Shown: in pieces, positions 62,577 to 64,000 of the stretch | How positions within the stretch are numbered: position 1 is the first letter of the stretch | Layout of the letters: each line of letters begins with the position of its first letter | Assembly (NCBI RefSeq): GCF_018613855.1 | Contig: NZ_JAGGPK010000016.1 | Location: 1-64,000, forward strand | Direction of reading: 5' to 3' | Source of the DNA: Arthrobacter sp. ISL-30 | GTDB lineage: Bacteria; Actinomycetota; Actinomycetes; Actinomycetales; Micrococcaceae | Length of the DNA stretch: 64,000 nt | Made by a program: the position numbers and the translations under genes | The notes under the pieces: generated by a model | What the model was told of the DNA's origin: nothing | The model's input: only the letters and a program-made list of their open reading frames with translations | Databases searched by the model: none

Positions 62577-64000
62577 ATGGTAATGCCGATCCTTGACCCA
62601 GCGTCCACCGTCGACGCGTCGCGGCCGACGCCTTTGGGACTAAGCATCCCGAGGGTCGGTGTTTCCCCGGACAGCTCCGGCAGGGACCGCGTCAACGTCG
62701 CGGTGTTCGCCCCTGCCGTTAACCATCTGGAGATTGTCTTCCAGGCGCCCGGCGAAGGCTGGAAAGTCCGTACCCTTCCCAACGTGACGGATGGGGTCCA
62801 CCATGGCCTCGTCAGCGGCTTGCCATATGGAACGCGTTACGGCTTCCGCGCTGCCAAAGAGCACGGTGCCCTTCCGCTGTCGGTGCCGGCCACGGACGTG
62901 GACGACGCCGGCCAGCAACTGTTGCTCGATCCCTACGGTTGCGGTGTGGACCAGCGCGGCGACTTCATCACGAGTGTCCACATGGACCGTCACTTCGATT
63001 GGGGCACCGATCGCCACCCGGGCATTCCCTGGCGGAACACCATCATTTATGAGGCCCATGTGCGGGGCCAGAGCATGCTCCATCCGGACATTCCGGAAGA
63101 ACTGCGCGGAACGTACCCAGGCATGGCGCATCCCGCCATGATTGAACACTTGACCAGCCTGGGAATCACCAGCGTCCAGCTCCTGCCCGTCCATTTCCAT
63201 CTGGACGAACCCCACCTGCAGAACATTGGCCTGACCAACTATTGGGGCTATAACACGGCAGCTTTTTTTGCCCCCCATCCGGCTTACGCCACCCAGGCCG
63301 CGCGCAACGCAGGGCCCCATGCGGTGCAGGATGAGTTCAAGGGCATGGTCAAGCTCCTCCACCAGGCCGGCCTCGAGGTAATCCTCGACGTCGTGTACAA
63401 CCACACAGCCGAAGGAGGCCCCGGTGGGCCTACTTTTTGTTTTAGGGGCCTGGGGGAGCAGCACTATTACCGGCACGATGCCCTGGGCCGCTACCTGGAC
63501 ACCACAGGCTGTGGCAACACACTAAACTTCGGCGAGCAAAAAGTAGTGCAGCTTGCGCTCGACTCGTTGCGGTACTGGGTCAATGAATTCCATATTGACG
63601 GTTTTCGCTTCGACCTGGCAGTGACACTTTGCCGCAATGAAGCGAACGAATTCGACCCCAAGCACCCGTTCCTCATGGCTATCGCCGCCGACCCGGTGTT
63701 GTCCGGTGTCAAGCTGATCGCAGAGCCGTGGGACGTTGGCTACGGGGGCTGGCAAACCGGCCGCTTCCCACAGGGATGGGTGGACTGGAACGACCACTTC
63801 CGCGACGGCGTGCGCAGGTTCTGGCTGACCGACCGTGCCTCCCTCGACGCCGGTGGCCGCGGCGGCCCGCCCGGGGAGTTCGCAGACGTGATTTCCGGGT
63901 CCGCCGGCCTGTTCGAGCAGTCGGGCCGATCACGCATGGCCTCCTTGAACCTCATTACCTCACACGACGGCTTCACTCTGGCAGACCTGACGTCTTACGA
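62577..64000 (+). CDS. glgX: Glycogen-debranching isoamylase-type GlgX, 5' part
   Basis: The open frame from ATG 62577 runs off the window after 474 codons with no stop. An N-terminal CBM48 beta-domain (about 30-130) precedes a GH13 barrel: VVYNHTAEG, then DGFRFDLAV with nucleophile Asp346, AEPWDVG with acid/base Glu383, and TSHDGFTL. GlgX removes alpha-1,6 branches from glycogen or maltodextrin. Full enzymes are about 700 residues, so roughly a third is missing beyond the right edge. ATG 62583 is an alternative start. Confidence 0.92.
   Translation, partial: MVMPILDPASTVDASRPTPLGLSIPRVGVSPDSSGRDRVNVAVFAPAVNHLEIVFQAPGEGWKVRTLPNVTDGVHHGLVSGLPYGTRYGFRAAKEHGALPLSVPATDVDDAGQQLLLDPYGCGVDQRGDFITSVHMDRHFDWGTDRHPGIPWRNTIIYEAHVRGQSMLHPDIPEELRGTYPGMAHPAMIEHLTSLGITSVQLLPVHFHLDEPHLQNIGLTNYWGYNTAAFFAPHPAYATQAARNAGPHAVQDEFKGMVKLLHQAGLEVILDVVYNHTAEGGPGGPTFCFRGLGEQHYYRHDALGRYLDTTGCGNTLNFGEQKVVQLALDSLRYWVNEFHIDGFRFDLAVTLCRNEANEFDPKHPFLMAIAADPVLSGVKLIAEPWDVGYGGWQTGRFPQGWVDWNDHFRDGVRRFWLTDRASLDAGGRGGPPGEFADVISGSAGLFEQSGRSRMASLNLITSHDGFTLADLTSY

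Overview
The window is high-GC actinobacterial chromosome, most like Arthrobacter or a close relative in the Micrococcaceae. Diagnostic blocks are gpmA next to phoU and a SenX3/RegX3-type two-component pair, then an LpqE-like lipoprotein, carD, ispD, ispF, cysS and rlmB in the order known from other actinobacteria. A bacterial proteasome activator (Bpa), GTP-dependent PEP carboxykinase and c-di-AMP (ydaO-type) riboswitches in front of cell-wall lytic genes fit the same group. This assignment rests on gene content and order, not on a database search. No rRNA, CRISPR array or intact insertion sequence was seen.

Layout. 1-1.5 kb: decayed remnant of a CU044_5270-like gene and a RibD/DHFR-like reductase. 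1.5-4.2 kb: tRNA-Ser(CGA) and a tight ADH-like / PTPS-like / glycosyltransferase operon of unknown pathway. 4.2-8.5 kb: SDR protein, tadA with an aromatic-acid-exporter-like protein, upp and a VOC protein, then an array of short repeats. 8.5-11.3 kb: two paralogous secreted transglycosylase-type proteins, each behind its own ydaO riboswitch and a shared GTTAC/GTGAC promoter box; the second has lost 33 residues from the fold core. 11.3-15 kb: OmpR-type two-component system, a long AT-rich gene-free stretch, and an orphan winged-helix regulator. 15-22 kb: SixA-like phosphatase, LysR/EamA divergent pair, small hypothetical genes, a disulfide-type flavoprotein reductase and a FadR/GntR regulator. 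22-27 kb: tRNA-Arg(ACG), pckG, an NsrR-like Rrf2 regulator, and phosphomannomutase. 27-42.5 kb: a RecQ-phosphoribosyltransferase fusion, a DHA2 exporter, tRNA-Ser(GCT), an S9 peptidase, a FAD protein, tRNA-Ser(TGA), a quinone reductase, cstA with a YbdD-like gene, and bpa.

42.5-45.2 kb looks like a scar of gene gain and loss: a 5'-truncated aldo/keto reductase, a lipoprotein fusing a GH16 domain to a metallophosphoesterase domain (both with altered metal or catalytic motifs), and a helix-turn-helix fragment that runs into the terminator and 3' end of tRNA-Thr(CGT). 45.4-51 kb: phosphonatase-like HAD protein, a secreted peptidase-type hydrolase, holB and tmk in one operon, and a trans-sulfuration PLP enzyme. 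51-55.8 kb: methyltransferase, gpmA, phoU, senX3-regX3 with an 11-nt-phased Pho-box array between phoU and senX3. 55.8-61.6 kb: lpqE-like, carD, ispD, ispF, a small lipoprotein, cysS, rlmB. 61.6-64 kb: a 50-bp near-perfect inverted repeat, a nitrilase-family amidohydrolase and the 5' part of glgX, which runs off the window.

The strongest leads for something undescribed are the ADH/PTPS/GT triad, whose PTPS-like member lacks the catalytic cysteine and a zinc histidine; the duplicated riboswitch-controlled transglycosylase pair with one core-deleted copy; and the GH16-metallophosphoesterase lipoprotein beside tRNA-Thr.
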